Shown here: in pieces, positions 18,394 through 26,773 of the stretch
Layout of the letters: each line of letters opens with the position of its first letter
How positions within the stretch are numbered: position 1 is the stretch's first letter
Source of the DNA: Acuticoccus sp963704595
Lineage (GTDB): Bacteria; Pseudomonadota; Alphaproteobacteria; Rhizobiales; Amorphaceae
Length of the DNA: 64,000 nt
Reading direction: 5' to 3'
Assembly (NCBI GenBank): GCA_963704595.1
Contig: OY969922.1
Span: forward strand, 2,542,001-2,606,000
Program-made: the position numbers and the translations under genes
The notes under the pieces: generated by a model
The model's input: the letters and a program-made list of their open reading frames with translations, nothing else
What the model was told of the DNA's origin: nothing
Database searches by the model: none

Positions 18394-19803
18394 TCAGGCG
18401 CGGCCCCACTCGTCCTGCAGGCGCTCGATGTCGTCCTCGCCGAGGTAGCTCCCGGTCTGGACCTCGATCACCTCGAGACGGATACGGCCGGGGTTGGCGA
18501 GGCGGTGGACGGCGCCGAGCGGAATGTAGGTCGACTGGTTCTCCGACAGCGTCTGCACCTCGCCGTCGACCGTCACCTCCGCCGTGCCGCGGACGACCAC
18601 CCAGTGCTCGGCGCGGTGGTGGTGCTTCTGCAGCGACAGCCGCTTCCCCGGCGACACGAACAGGTGCTTCACCTGGAAGCGCTCGCCGTTCATGATCGAG
18701 GTGTAGCCGCCCCACGGGCGGTTGACGGTGGGGGAGACGTCGAGAAGGTCGTTGCGGCCGGCCTTCTTGAGGTGCGCGACGACGGCCTTCACGTCCTGCG
18801 CCCGGTCGAGCGGGCAGATCAGGATGGCGTCGGTGGTGGCGACGACGGCGAGATCGCTGACGCCGAGGGCGATCACGTCGGCCTGGTCGGACACGATGAG
18901 CGAGTTGTGCGAATCAACCGCAGTGCCGTTGCCGCGGATGGCGTTGCCGGCGCCGTCCTTGTCGAGCGTGTCCCAGTAGGCGCGCCAGGAGCCGACGTCC
19001 GACCAGCGGCACGAGATCGGCGCCACGGCCGCCTTGTCGGTCCGCTCGAAGAGGGCGTAGTCGATCGAGATGTCTGGCGCGGCGCCGAAGGCGGCTTCGG
19101 GCAGGCGCAGGAGGTTCTCGGTTGCCTCCACGCCATCCGCCGCGGCTTCGGCGGCGGCGACGACGTCCGGCGCGAGGCGGGAGAGTTCGTCCAGCAGCGC
19201 GCGGGCGGAGAAGGCGAAGAAGCCTGCATTCCAGTAGTAGTTGCCGTCGGCGACCATCCGCGCGGCCTCTTCCACAGGCGGCTTCTCGACGAAGCGCTCG
19301 ACCTTGCGCACCAGGGCGTCGCCGATCGCGGCCTTGATGTAGCCGTAGCCGCCCTCGGGGTAGGTCGGCACGATGCCGAAGGTCACCATCTCGCCGCCCC
19401 TGGCCCGCTCCACCGCGGTCGCCAGCGTGTCGAAATAGGCCTTGTCGGTGGTGATGAGGTGGTCGGACGGCAGGACCAGCATGACGGCGTCGGGGTCCTG
19501 GCGCACGAGGAGCGCCGCGACGGCTGCGATGGCGGGCGCGGTGTTGCGCGCGACCGGCTCCAGCACCACGGTGGCGTTCTCCACGCCGATCGCCTTCAGC
19601 CCGTCGTCGACCTGGAAGCGGTCGTGCTCGCCGCAGACGATCCATGCGGGCGCCACGTCGAGATCCATGTGGCGCAGCACCGTGCGCTGGAACAGGCTGT
19701 GCTCGCCATGCATCGGCAGGAACTGCTTCGGCTTGTCCGCGCGCGACAGCGGCCACAGACGGGTGCCGCGGCCCCCTGCGAGGATGACGGGGTAGGTGCT
19801 CAT
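18394..19803 (-). CDS. manC: Mannose-1-phosphate guanylyltransferase / mannose-6-phosphate isomerase
   Basis: A bifunctional enzyme of 469 residues (ManC/AlgA/CpsB type) that makes GDP-mannose for surface polysaccharides. The N-terminal nucleotidyltransferase has the signature ILAGGRGTRLWPLSR and the later FVEKP. The C-terminal cupin isomerase domain has NRPWGGYTSIMNGERFQVK, the metal-binding HHHRAEHW and YIPLGAVHRLANPG. The ATG at 19803 has GGAGAG about 8 bases upstream; the preceding TTG codon is a less likely start. It is divergent from sqdB. Confidence 0.93.
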   Translation of the reverse strand: MSTYPVILAGGRGTRLWPLSRADKPKQFLPMHGEHSLFQRTVLRHMDLDVAPAWIVCGEHDRFQVDDGLKAIGVENATVVLEPVARNTAPAIAAVAALLVRQDPDAVMLVLPSDHLITTDKAYFDTLATAVERARGGEMVTFGIVPTYPEGGYGYIKAAIGDALVRKVERFVEKPPVEEAARMVADGNYYWNAGFFAFSARALLDELSRLAPDVVAAAEAAADGVEATENLLRLPEAAFGAAPDISIDYALFERTDKAAVAPISCRWSDVGSWRAYWDTLDKDGAGNAIRGNGTAVDSHNSLIVSDQADVIALGVSDLAVVATTDAILICPLDRAQDVKAVVAHLKKAGRNDLLDVSPTVNRPWGGYTSIMNGERFQVKHLFVSPGKRLSLQKHHHRAEHWVVVRGTAEVTVDGEVQTLSENQSTYIPLGAVHRLANPGRIRLEVIEVQTGSYLGEDDIERLQDEWGRA

Positions 19804-20018
19804 CAATGGCTCTCCGTTGCGCGTTCGCCTGTTAGCATTGCCACCGACGCCGGGCTAGGAGTGCATGCAATGCAGCAAACCGGCGGCACGGCGCGACAGC
19901 CACTTCCATAAGCGCGGTGTTTGCGTGTAATCCCGCCTTTCGCGGCAGCAATCGTTGCCGCGGCGGGGAAGGCGTGTGTGCAGACCCCTGGCGTGGACGA
20001 CCTTTTGGAGCGGACTTC

Positions 20019-21179
20019 ATGGCGAAAATCATCGTTCTCGGCGGCGACGGATTCTGCGGGTGGCCGACGGCCCTCCATCTGTCCGACAAGGGCCATGAGG
20101 TCATCATCGTCGACAACCTGTCCCGCCGGAAGATCGACATCGAGCTCGAGGTCGAATCGCTGACGCCGATCCGCCCGCTCGGCGAGCGCCTCGCGGCTTG
20201 GAAGGAAGTGTCGGGCCGCACCATCCGGCACGTCAACTTCTCGGTCGGCGAGCACTACCACCGCTTGCTGTCCCTGATCGTGGAGGAGAAGCCTGACTCC
20301 ATCGTCCACTTCGCCGAGCAGCGCGCCGCGCCGTACTCGATGAAGTCCCCTGATCGCAAGCGTTACACCGTGCGCAACAACCTGACGGCGACGCACGACG
20401 TCCTGTGCGCGATCGTCGATTCGGGGATCGACGTACACCTCGTCCACCTCGGCACCATGGGCGTCTACGGCTACGGCACGGCGGGCATGAAGATCCCGGA
20501 AGGCTACCTTCACATCAAGGTGCCGACGGACCATGGGCTTGAAGATCAGGAGATCCTGTATCCGGCCAATCCGGGCTCGATCTACCACATGACGAAGACG
20601 CAGGATCAGCTATTCTTCTTCTATTACAACAAGAACGACGGGGTGAAGATCACTGACCTGCACCAGGGCATCGTCTGGGGCACGCAGACCGACCAGACGA
20701 TGAAGGACGAGCGCCTCATCAACCGCTTCGACTACGATGGCGACTACGGCACGGTCCTCAACCGCTTCCTGATGCAGGCGGCGATCAACTACCCGCTCAC
20801 CGTTCACGGCACGGGCGGGCAGACGCGCGCCTTCATCAACATCCGCGACACCTGCCGCTGCGTCGAGCTTGCCATCGAGAACCCGCCGCAGGCCGGCGAA
20901 CGGGTCAACATCCTCAACCAGATGACCGAGACGCACCGCATTCGCGACCTCGCGCAGATGATCGCCGACCGCACCGGCGTCGAGATCGCCTACCTCGACA
21001 ACCCGCGCCACGAGGCGCCGGAGAACGAGCTCCACGTCTCGCACGACCGCTTCCTCAACCTCGGCCTCCAGCCGATCACGCTGGCCGAGGGGCTGATGGA
21101 GGAGGTGACGGAGATCGCCAAGCGCTACGCCGACCGCTGCGACCGCTCCAAGATCCCGTGCGTCTCCAAGTGGCGCTGA
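20019..21179 (+). CDS. sqdB: UDP-sulfoquinovose synthase
   Basis: An extended-SDR nucleotide-sugar enzyme of 386 residues resembling SqdB/SQD1, which converts UDP-glucose and sulfite to UDP-sulfoquinovose, the head-group donor of sulfolipid SQDG. Motifs are the NAD-binding GGDGFCGWPTALHL, HFAEQRAAPYSM, the active-site Thr/Tyr/Lys in LGTMGVYGYG and YHMTKTQDQ, and QGIVWGTQTDQT. ATG 20019 has GGAG at 20006-20009. No other sulfolipid gene (sqdA, C, D or X) is next to it. The role fits the photosynthetic membranes implied by the puf and bch genes. Confidence 0.92.
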   Translation: MAKIIVLGGDGFCGWPTALHLSDKGHEVIIVDNLSRRKIDIELEVESLTPIRPLGERLAAWKEVSGRTIRHVNFSVGEHYHRLLSLIVEEKPDSIVHFAEQRAAPYSMKSPDRKRYTVRNNLTATHDVLCAIVDSGIDVHLVHLGTMGVYGYGTAGMKIPEGYLHIKVPTDHGLEDQEILYPANPGSIYHMTKTQDQLFFFYYNKNDGVKITDLHQGIVWGTQTDQTMKDERLINRFDYDGDYGTVLNRFLMQAAINYPLTVHGTGGQTRAFINIRDTCRCVELAIENPPQAGERVNILNQMTETHRIRDLAQMIADRTGVEIAYLDNPRHEAPENELHVSHDRFLNLGLQPITLAEGLMEEVTEIAKRYADRCDRSKIPCVSKWR

Positions 21180-21213
21180 GGCGCACAGCGCGCCGCTGCA
21201 CAGGCCATTGACG

Positions 21214-21259
21214 ACACAAAAGAACCCGGCGGACCGAAGTCCGCCGGGTTCTTTTGTGT
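21214..21259. terminator. Long bidirectional terminator
   Basis: A perfect 20-bp inverted repeat (21214-21233 with 21240-21259, 6-base loop) with A-rich left and T-rich right ends (ACACAAAAGAA / TTCTTTTGTGT). It lies between the convergent sqdB and MipA-like genes and reads as an intrinsic terminator in both directions. Confidence 0.92.
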
Positions 21260-21289
21260 AGGCCGAGCGTCGCGGGTGCGGCCGGCGCG

Positions 21290-22084
21290 TCAGTTCTTGA
21301 AGAGATCGAAGCCGAAGCGGTAGGTGAGGCCGATGCCGACGGTCAGCTCGTTGTCGTTGCCGGCCTTCACGATCGGGCTGTCGGCCGCATCGAACACGTA
21401 CTTGCGGTACTCGACGCCGCCGGTGAGGCGGATCTTCTCGTTGAAGGCGTAGGTCGCCTCGAGGCCGAGGCCGATGTCCTTGATGCCGCCGTCGGCATCG
21501 TAGGTCGGCAGGCGCGTGGCGGAGGCGGGGACGCCGAAGTAGGTGTCCATGTACTCGCCGTCGGCAAAGCCCATGCGCGGGCCGAACGAGACCTCGAGCG
21601 CCTCCATCGGGCTCGCGATGAAGTCGGCGCCGACCTGGCCGACGAAGCCGTTGTGGCCGATCACGCCGTAGCGCAGCTCTGCGAAGGCGCGGAACGGGCC
21701 GTGGCGGAATGCGGCGCCCGGGCCGATCTCGACCGAGAAGTCGGTGTCGGGGATGCCGGAGAGGTAGCGGGCGTCAGAGCTGTTGCGCTCGCCGACCGTG
21801 TTGAACGCGGGGTAGAGAGTGAATGCCGTCACCTTGCCGCTCACGACCTCGCCGAACACCGGGAGGCGCAGGAACTTCAGCCCGAAGAACGGGAGCGGTG
21901 CGAAGCGGTATTCCTTGGACGAGGGGAACTGCGGCTGGAGGAGGACTCCGCCGCCCAGATCGAACACGATGTCGCGCATCTCCACCGCGGCCGGGACTTC
22001 GTATTCCACGACCTGGCCGACGTCCGCCGCGATTGCGGGGGCGGCAAGGAGCATGGAAAGGGCGGCTGCAAGGAAATGACGCAC
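21290..22084 (-). CDS. MipA/OmpV-family outer-membrane beta-barrel protein
   Basis: A 264-residue secreted protein with a signal peptide ending at about AAPAIAAD (residue 20) and alternating amphipathic beta strands through to the C-terminus (LGLGLEATYAFNEKIRLTGGVEYRKYVF; TVGIGLTYRFGFDLFKN). Family features include GRNSSDARYLSG-like and YGVIGHNGFVGQVGADF segments. The start is GTG 22084 with GGAG about 8 bases upstream. Family members are scaffold or porin-like outer-membrane proteins whose detailed function is poorly defined. It is convergent with sqdB. Confidence 0.8.
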   Translation of the reverse strand: MRHFLAAALSMLLAAPAIAADVGQVVEYEVPAAVEMRDIVFDLGGGVLLQPQFPSSKEYRFAPLPFFGLKFLRLPVFGEVVSGKVTAFTLYPAFNTVGERNSSDARYLSGIPDTDFSVEIGPGAAFRHGPFRAFAELRYGVIGHNGFVGQVGADFIASPMEALEVSFGPRMGFADGEYMDTYFGVPASATRLPTYDADGGIKDIGLGLEATYAFNEKIRLTGGVEYRKYVFDAADSPIVKAGNDNELTVGIGLTYRFGFDLFKN

Positions 22085-22305
22085 GGGGGGATACTCCGGT
22101 TCTACCCGCCGACTATGCGCGCCAGCCGGGGAATCGGGAAGCGAAGCCCGGGACTTGGGCGTGCGGCGTCCCGCGATCTCGCCGCGGTCGTGACTTGCCG
22201 GCCACAGCGCTTCTCCCCTTGAGAGATGGCGCGGCCAGAATATGTACCCTAGCGACGACCCATCACGGCGCGCCGAGTTCGCGCGCCACCAGCGAGGAGT
22301 GAACT

Positions 22306-22710
22306 ATGTCGCCTGAACCCACAGCGACCGGAGCGAGGCAAGGGGAACGGGGCAAGTCGATGCTCTGGGTGCTCCTGATCAGCACGCTGGTTGCCGCGGC
22401 CCTCGCGGTCGGCGCTTACCTCTACGTGTTCAACACCGACGATACCGAACTCGACGGCCCCGCACCTTCCACCGAGACCGTGGACGAGACCCCGGCCGCC
22501 ACGGCACCGGCAGCCGTCGAGACCGCCCCCGCGATCACGACCACCGCGGAACCCGAGACCACGGCGCCGGCCGACACGACGGCGGCCCCTGCAGCGACGA
22601 CCGAGCCCGCCACCACGACGGCGCCCGCGACGACCACGACCGAACCGGCCACCCCTGCGCCGGCAGCCGGCACGGAAGCCGAAACCGAGACGACGCCGGC
22701 CAACAACTGA
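22306..22710 (+). CDS. Small membrane-anchored protein with Thr/Ala/Pro-rich tail
   Basis: A 134-residue protein of no known family. A basic N-terminus (residues 1-18) precedes one hydrophobic helix (about 19-42, LWVLLISTLVAAALAVGAY), followed by a disordered tail from about 50 to the end made almost only of Thr, Ala, Pro and Glu (repeats such as TTTAPATTTTEPAT). The topology is probably N-in with the tail in the periplasm. GAGGAG precedes the ATG. The tail composition closely resembles the C-terminal extension of PufC in this window. Function unknown. Confidence 0.65.
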   Translation: MSPEPTATGARQGERGKSMLWVLLISTLVAAALAVGAYLYVFNTDDTELDGPAPSTETVDETPAATAPAAVETAPAITTTAEPETTAPADTTAAPAATTEPATTTAPATTTTEPATPAPAAGTEAETETTPANN

Positions 22711-22724
22711 CCGGACCGGAAACG

Positions 22725-22758
22725 AGAGAAGCCGGCTGAAGGATCAGCCGGCTTCTCT
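22725..22758. terminator. Bidirectional terminator
   Basis: A perfect 15-bp stem (22725-22739 with 22744-22758, loop AGGA) lies between the convergent small membrane protein and the DUF1476 gene. ATTCATTTT follows on the + strand. Confidence 0.9.
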
Positions 22759-22773
22759 ATTCATTTTGCCGCG

Positions 22774-23088
22774 TCAGGAAACCTGTTCGACGGCGACTGC
22801 AAGCAGCTCGCGCATCTTCAGGCGGAGCGCCTGGTCATCCACAGGAACATCGGCCGCATCGAAGTCGGCTCTGATCTTGCGGTAGACGTCTTCCTCGCCC
22901 GGCTCCTCGAAATCGGCACGCACGACGGACCGGGCATAGGCTTCCGCCGCCTCGCCAGTGTGGCCGAGCCGTTCGGCGGCCCAGGCGCCCAGCAGCTTGT
23001 TGCGCCGTGCCGTTGCCTTGAAACGAAGCTCCTCATCGTGGGCGAACCGCGATTCGAAGGCGTTCTCGCGTTCGTCGAATGTAGCCAT
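22774..23088 (-). CDS. DUF1476 protein (zeta-type F1-ATPase inhibitor)
   Basis: A 104-residue all-helical protein matching the DUF1476 family, the alphaproteobacterial zeta subunit that inhibits F1FO-ATPase. Typical features are the start MATFDERENAFESRFAHDEE, RRNKLLGAWAAERLGHTG and the C-terminal LRLKMRELL region. ATG 23088 has GAGG about 8 bases upstream. Its place beside purC is common in alphaproteobacteria. Confidence 0.92.
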   Translation of the reverse strand: MATFDERENAFESRFAHDEELRFKATARRNKLLGAWAAERLGHTGEAAEAYARSVVRADFEEPGEEDVYRKIRADFDAADVPVDDQALRLKMRELLAVAVEQVS

Positions 23089-23324
23089 TTCAGCATCCTC
23101 TTGGTCGTTGGCGCCAATCTATCGGCGCGGGCTGTGGAAGCAAAGCGTTCGGCCCGGAGGATTGTTCAAAAGGCCGGGATGGGTTAGCTGTCGCTCACGT
23201 GCGGGTGTCTGCGGCCCAATCGTCGGCGCAAGGTTCGTCCGCCAGGATGGGCCGGAGCGCACCCCTTATCGAGACTTTTCGACCGCAGGCCATGAAACAC
23301 AAAGACCCGATTCGGATCATCCCC

Positions 23325-24089
23325 ATGAGCCGCCGCCGCCGCATCTACGAAGGCAAAGCCAAGATCCTCTACGAGGGGCCGGAGCCAGGAACGCTGGTCC
23401 AGCACTTCAAGGACGACACCACTGCGCACAACGCGCGCAAGCACCAGGTGATCGACGGGAAGGGCGTGCTGAACAACCGCATTTCCGAGCACATCTTCAG
23501 CCACCTCAACGACATGGGCATTCCGACCCATTTCATTCGCCGACTCAACATGCGCGAGCAGTTGATCCGCGAGGTGGAGATCATTCCGCTCGAAGTGGTG
23601 GTCCGGAACGTCGCCGCAGGCTCGCTCGCCAAGCGGCTCGGGCTGGAGGAGGGCACGCAGCTCCCCCGCTCGATCATCGAGTTCTACTACAAGAACGACG
23701 AGCTGCAGGACCCGCTGGTCACCGAAGAGCACATCACCGCGTTCGGCTGGGCAACGCCCCAGGAGCTGGACGACATCATGGCGCTCGCGGTGCGGGTGAA
23801 CGATTTCCTCGCCGGGCTCTTCCTCGGCGTCGGCATCCGTCTGGTCGACTTCAAGATCGAGTGCGGCCGCCTCTGGGAAAACGACATGATGCGCGTGGTC
23901 GTGGCCGACGAGATCAGCCCCGACAGCGCCCGTCTGTGGGACACCAAGACCAACGACAAGATGGACAAGGACCGCTTCCGCAACGACATGGGCGGCATGC
24001 TCGAGGCCTACCAGGAAGTCGCAAGGCGACTTGGCATCATGCCCGAACAGGAACGTCCGGCCGTCAGCGGTCCGACGCTGGTAAAGTAG
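23325..24089 (+). CDS. purC: Phosphoribosylaminoimidazole-succinocarboxamide synthase
   Basis: SAICAR synthetase, 254 residues, step 8 of the purine pathway (CAIR plus aspartate plus ATP). Motifs are RRRRIYEGKAKILYEGPEPG, VIDGKGVLNNRISEHIF, EVVVRNVAAGSLAKRLG and LVDFKIECGR. I chose ATG 23325 because it gives the conserved alphaproteobacterial N-terminus; ATG 23292 would add 11 non-conserved residues. It is followed 3 bases later by purS. Confidence 0.96.
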   Translation: MSRRRRIYEGKAKILYEGPEPGTLVQHFKDDTTAHNARKHQVIDGKGVLNNRISEHIFSHLNDMGIPTHFIRRLNMREQLIREVEIIPLEVVVRNVAAGSLAKRLGLEEGTQLPRSIIEFYYKNDELQDPLVTEEHITAFGWATPQELDDIMALAVRVNDFLAGLFLGVGIRLVDFKIECGRLWENDMMRVVVADEISPDSARLWDTKTNDKMDKDRFRNDMGGMLEAYQEVARRLGIMPEQERPAVSGPTLVK

Positions 24090-24092
24090 GCA

Positions 24093-24335
24093 ATGCGCGC
24101 AAGAGTGACCATCACGCTGAAGTCCGGCGTGCTCGACCCCCAGGGCAAGGCCATCGAGGGCGCGCTTGCCGGCCTCGGCTTTGAAGGTGTTGAAAGCGCC
24201 CGCCAGGGCAAGGTGATCGACCTTGAACTGGCGGGAAGCGACCGTGCGGCCGCCGAGGCCGAGGTCGCGAAGATGTGTGAAGCGCTGCTCGCCAACACGG
24301 TGGTGGAGCGCTACGATATCGCGATCGAAGGCTGA
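24093..24335 (+). CDS. purS: Phosphoribosylformylglycinamidine synthase, PurS subunit
   Basis: An 80-residue small subunit of FGAM synthase, which links PurQ and PurL. It has the PurS pattern ARVTITLKSGVLDPQGKAIEGAL and GFEGVESARQGKVIDLEL. It sits between purC and purQ and shares its stop with the purQ start (TGATG), a coupled arrangement. Confidence 0.95.
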   Translation: MRARVTITLKSGVLDPQGKAIEGALAGLGFEGVESARQGKVIDLELAGSDRAAAEAEVAKMCEALLANTVVERYDIAIEG

Positions 24336-24990
24336 TGCGCTCTGCCATCGTCGTCTTCCCCGGCTCCAATCGCGAGCGCGATGCGGCACGGGCGATCACC
24401 CTCGCCGGCGGCAAGACGCCCGCCTTCGTCTGGCACGGTGACACCGACCTTCCCGACGTCGACCTCGTCATGCTCCCCGGCGGCTTCGCCCACGGGGACT
24501 ATCTGCGCGCCGGCGCCATGGCAGCGCGCTCGCCGATCATGCGCGCCGTTTCCGAGCACGCCGCCCGCGGCCGTGCCGTGCTCGGCGTCTGCAACGGGTT
24601 CCAGGTGCTGACCGAGGCACGGCTGCTGCCCGGCGCCTGATGCGCAACGCGGCGCTCAAATTCCTGTGCAAGCCGGTGACGGTGAAGATCGAGCGGCCGG
24701 GCATGTTCACCGACCACTACAAGCGCGGCGCCCGCGCGGTCTTCCCCGCCGCCCACCACGACGGCAACTACCGCGCCGACCCGGAGACGCTGAAGCGCCT
24801 CGAAGGGGAGGGCCGCGTGGTGTTCCGCTACGAGGCGAACCCCAACGGCTCGGCGTCCGACATTGCCGGCATCACGAACGCCAAGGGCAACGTCCTCGGC
24901 TTGATGCCGCACCCGGAAAACGCGGTGGAAGACATCCATCTCAGCCAGGACGGCATGGCGCTGTTCAAGAGCCTCGTCGCCTCGCTCTAG
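24335..24990 (+). CDS. purQ: Phosphoribosylformylglycinamidine synthase, PurQ glutaminase (frameshifted)
   Basis: A class I glutamine amidotransferase subunit that feeds ammonia to PurL, about 218 residues when repaired. The nucleophile Cys is in AVLGVCNGFQVLTEA; the catalytic His/Glu are near LGLMPHPENAVE. The first frame ends prematurely at a TGA at 24638-24640 (LLPGA then stop) and the second continues with LMRNAALKFLCKPV. Adding one base (probably a C lost from a CCC run near 24636) restores the conserved LLPGALMRN. This is the only break in the window that needs an insertion rather than a deletion. Confidence 0.9.
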
Positions 24991-25017
24991 CCGGGCGGCG
25001 ACGCCACCCCGGCACGG

Positions 25018-26331
25018 CTAGATGCTGTCGTGGCCGGCGGCGTTGGAGAGGATGAGCGGCCCGTAGAGGAGCTGCGCGAAGAGGCGCGACGGGCGCTGCA
25101 TCGCGCTGAAGGCACTCCGCGAAACGTGCGATGCGGTGCGGACCGCCGGAAGGTCGCCGGCAAGATCGGTGATGACTTCGCCGAGCGTGCGCGTGTCGCG
25201 CGCCTTGATCACGCGGGACTTGATGGTCCCGGCAAGATCCACGTCCTCGAACGACAGCACGAGCTTGCCCGCCGCCATCGCGTTCTGCGCGGTGAGCGAA
25301 ACGCGCTCCTTCGGGCCCTGGTTGGCCGGGTGCAGGACGAGGATCGCATCGCAGTGGTTGATGGCGTTCATGTACATAGGCCGCGACAGGTACTCGTCGA
25401 TCACGGTGACGTTGCGCTCAGGGATCGAGAGGAGGCGTGCGCGCTGTGCGGCGGCAAGGTCCTTGTCGTCCGCTGTGCCGAAATCGGGCTTCACCTGCAC
25501 CACGAACCGGAGCCGCCTTGCGATGTTGCTCGCCTCGTTGGCGGCGCGGATGATCGCGTCCACGCAGTCGAACCCGCTCCCGCGGGTGGGGGAGGAGAAG
25601 AAGCCGACGGTGAAACGGTCCGGCTGTTCCGGCGGCTCGTTCGACAACAGGGGCTCGGCCGGCAGGTCGAGCGGCTGGACGCCGATGCCGGTCTGCAGCG
25701 TCAGCCGCTGCGCGACGCGGGAGGACCAGCCGTAGAGGAAGATCCGCGGCTTCTCGCCGTTGAGGTGGTAGATCGCCTGGCCGAGCCGCTCCAGCGAGCC
25801 GAACTTGCCGGCGTGGGCGAGCTGCGTGCCGTCGAAGCGGGAGGCGAGGTGGACGAAGGGCCGCTGGTCGGAGGGAAGGCTGCTCATCAGCTCCACGATG
25901 ATGGCGAGCGTCGCGTAGTCGAACTGCGGCAGGAAGATGTGGCGGTTCTGCGTGAAGCGCGAGCCGGTCAGCACCCAGCCGATCCGCTCGCGCAGGGATG
26001 CGAGAGCGCCGGCGAACGCTTCCGGCGACATCGCCGCGAGCGCATGGCTCGAATGGGGGAAGCCGCCGCTGCCGAAGCGCGCGCTCGCCTGGTTGCCGAT
26101 CACCGTCGTGCTGATCTTCATCCGCTCGGCGGTGTAGGCGATCCGCTCGATCACGTCCTCGTGGGCGGGCGAATCCTCACGCGTCGACGGGTCCAGGACC
26201 ACGAACTCGTGCTTGAGGCCGTTCTGCTTGCTGAAATCGGGGAAGGCGGCGGCGCGCAGCAGCGCCATCTCGATGTCCTGCACGGCAGGGCGCGACCACG
26301 TCGCGTCATGCCACAGGTTCTTCGAGCCCAT
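25018..26331 (-). CDS. Glycosyltransferase-like protein
   Basis: About 437 residues. The C-terminal half resembles a GT-B/GT4-type nucleotide-sugar fold: FTVGFFSSPTRGSG, FVVQVKPDF, then an ILVLHPANQGPKERVSLTAQNAMAAGKLVLS segment (about 25265-25355) that resembles the donor-binding region of such enzymes. No signal peptide. I took ATG 26331 (MGSKNLWHDATW); GTG 26397 is possible. It is divergent from the giant coiled-coil protein across a 375-base, less GC-rich gap, so the two could serve a common surface function. Confidence in the exact family is low. Confidence 0.5.
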   Translation of the reverse strand: MGSKNLWHDATWSRPAVQDIEMALLRAAAFPDFSKQNGLKHEFVVLDPSTREDSPAHEDVIERIAYTAERMKISTTVIGNQASARFGSGGFPHSSHALAAMSPEAFAGALASLRERIGWVLTGSRFTQNRHIFLPQFDYATLAIIVELMSSLPSDQRPFVHLASRFDGTQLAHAGKFGSLERLGQAIYHLNGEKPRIFLYGWSSRVAQRLTLQTGIGVQPLDLPAEPLLSNEPPEQPDRFTVGFFSSPTRGSGFDCVDAIIRAANEASNIARRLRFVVQVKPDFGTADDKDLAAAQRARLLSIPERNVTVIDEYLSRPMYMNAINHCDAILVLHPANQGPKERVSLTAQNAMAAGKLVLSFEDVDLAGTIKSRVIKARDTRTLGEVITDLAGDLPAVRTASHVSRSAFSAMQRPSRLFAQLLYGPLILSNAAGHDSI

Positions 26332-26397
26332 GACCAGACGGCCTTTGACTTGATCGTTCGTTAACGATTTTAGCGCAGAGGCGTGCGGGGTGTGCAC

Positions 26398-26773
26398 TCG
26401 GGCGGGCCTATGGGTTGTCTGTACGATTCGTGAGCATGTGACGCTTCGACGACCATATCAGGCGCAAAACGGGTTGCCTACGCAAATTGCGTCGCAGGAC
26501 AGCAATAGCCTGCGCGGCGCAAGTGTTCCACAGCGCGACAATATGGCAGAAAAGCGGCAAAGAGCGCGACTATTTGCGTTATAACAGACTGTACGTAGAA
26601 CGCGTTTACCGAACAGCCCGCACAACCGCAGATACGTGCGTCGGTTTCGGGCTGAAACCGCGGCCGTTATGCAATCGGCAAGACAATTTCTTGCATCGTC
26701 AGACACTCTGGTAGACTGAGCGCCCCCGCGGCCCCGTCGCCGTACCGCAACAACTGGCGCAACGGATCATGCT
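26398..26773. other. Gene-free divergent intergenic region
   Basis: This stretch holds no convincing gene and is visibly richer in A/T than its neighbours (for example ACAATATGGCAG and TTTGCGTTATAACAG). It separates the glycosyltransferase-like gene from the giant coiled-coil gene and should contain both promoters. A weak TTGCAT (26692-26697) and TAGACT pair near the right end is the best + strand promoter candidate, but its spacing is only about 16. Confidence 0.4.
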
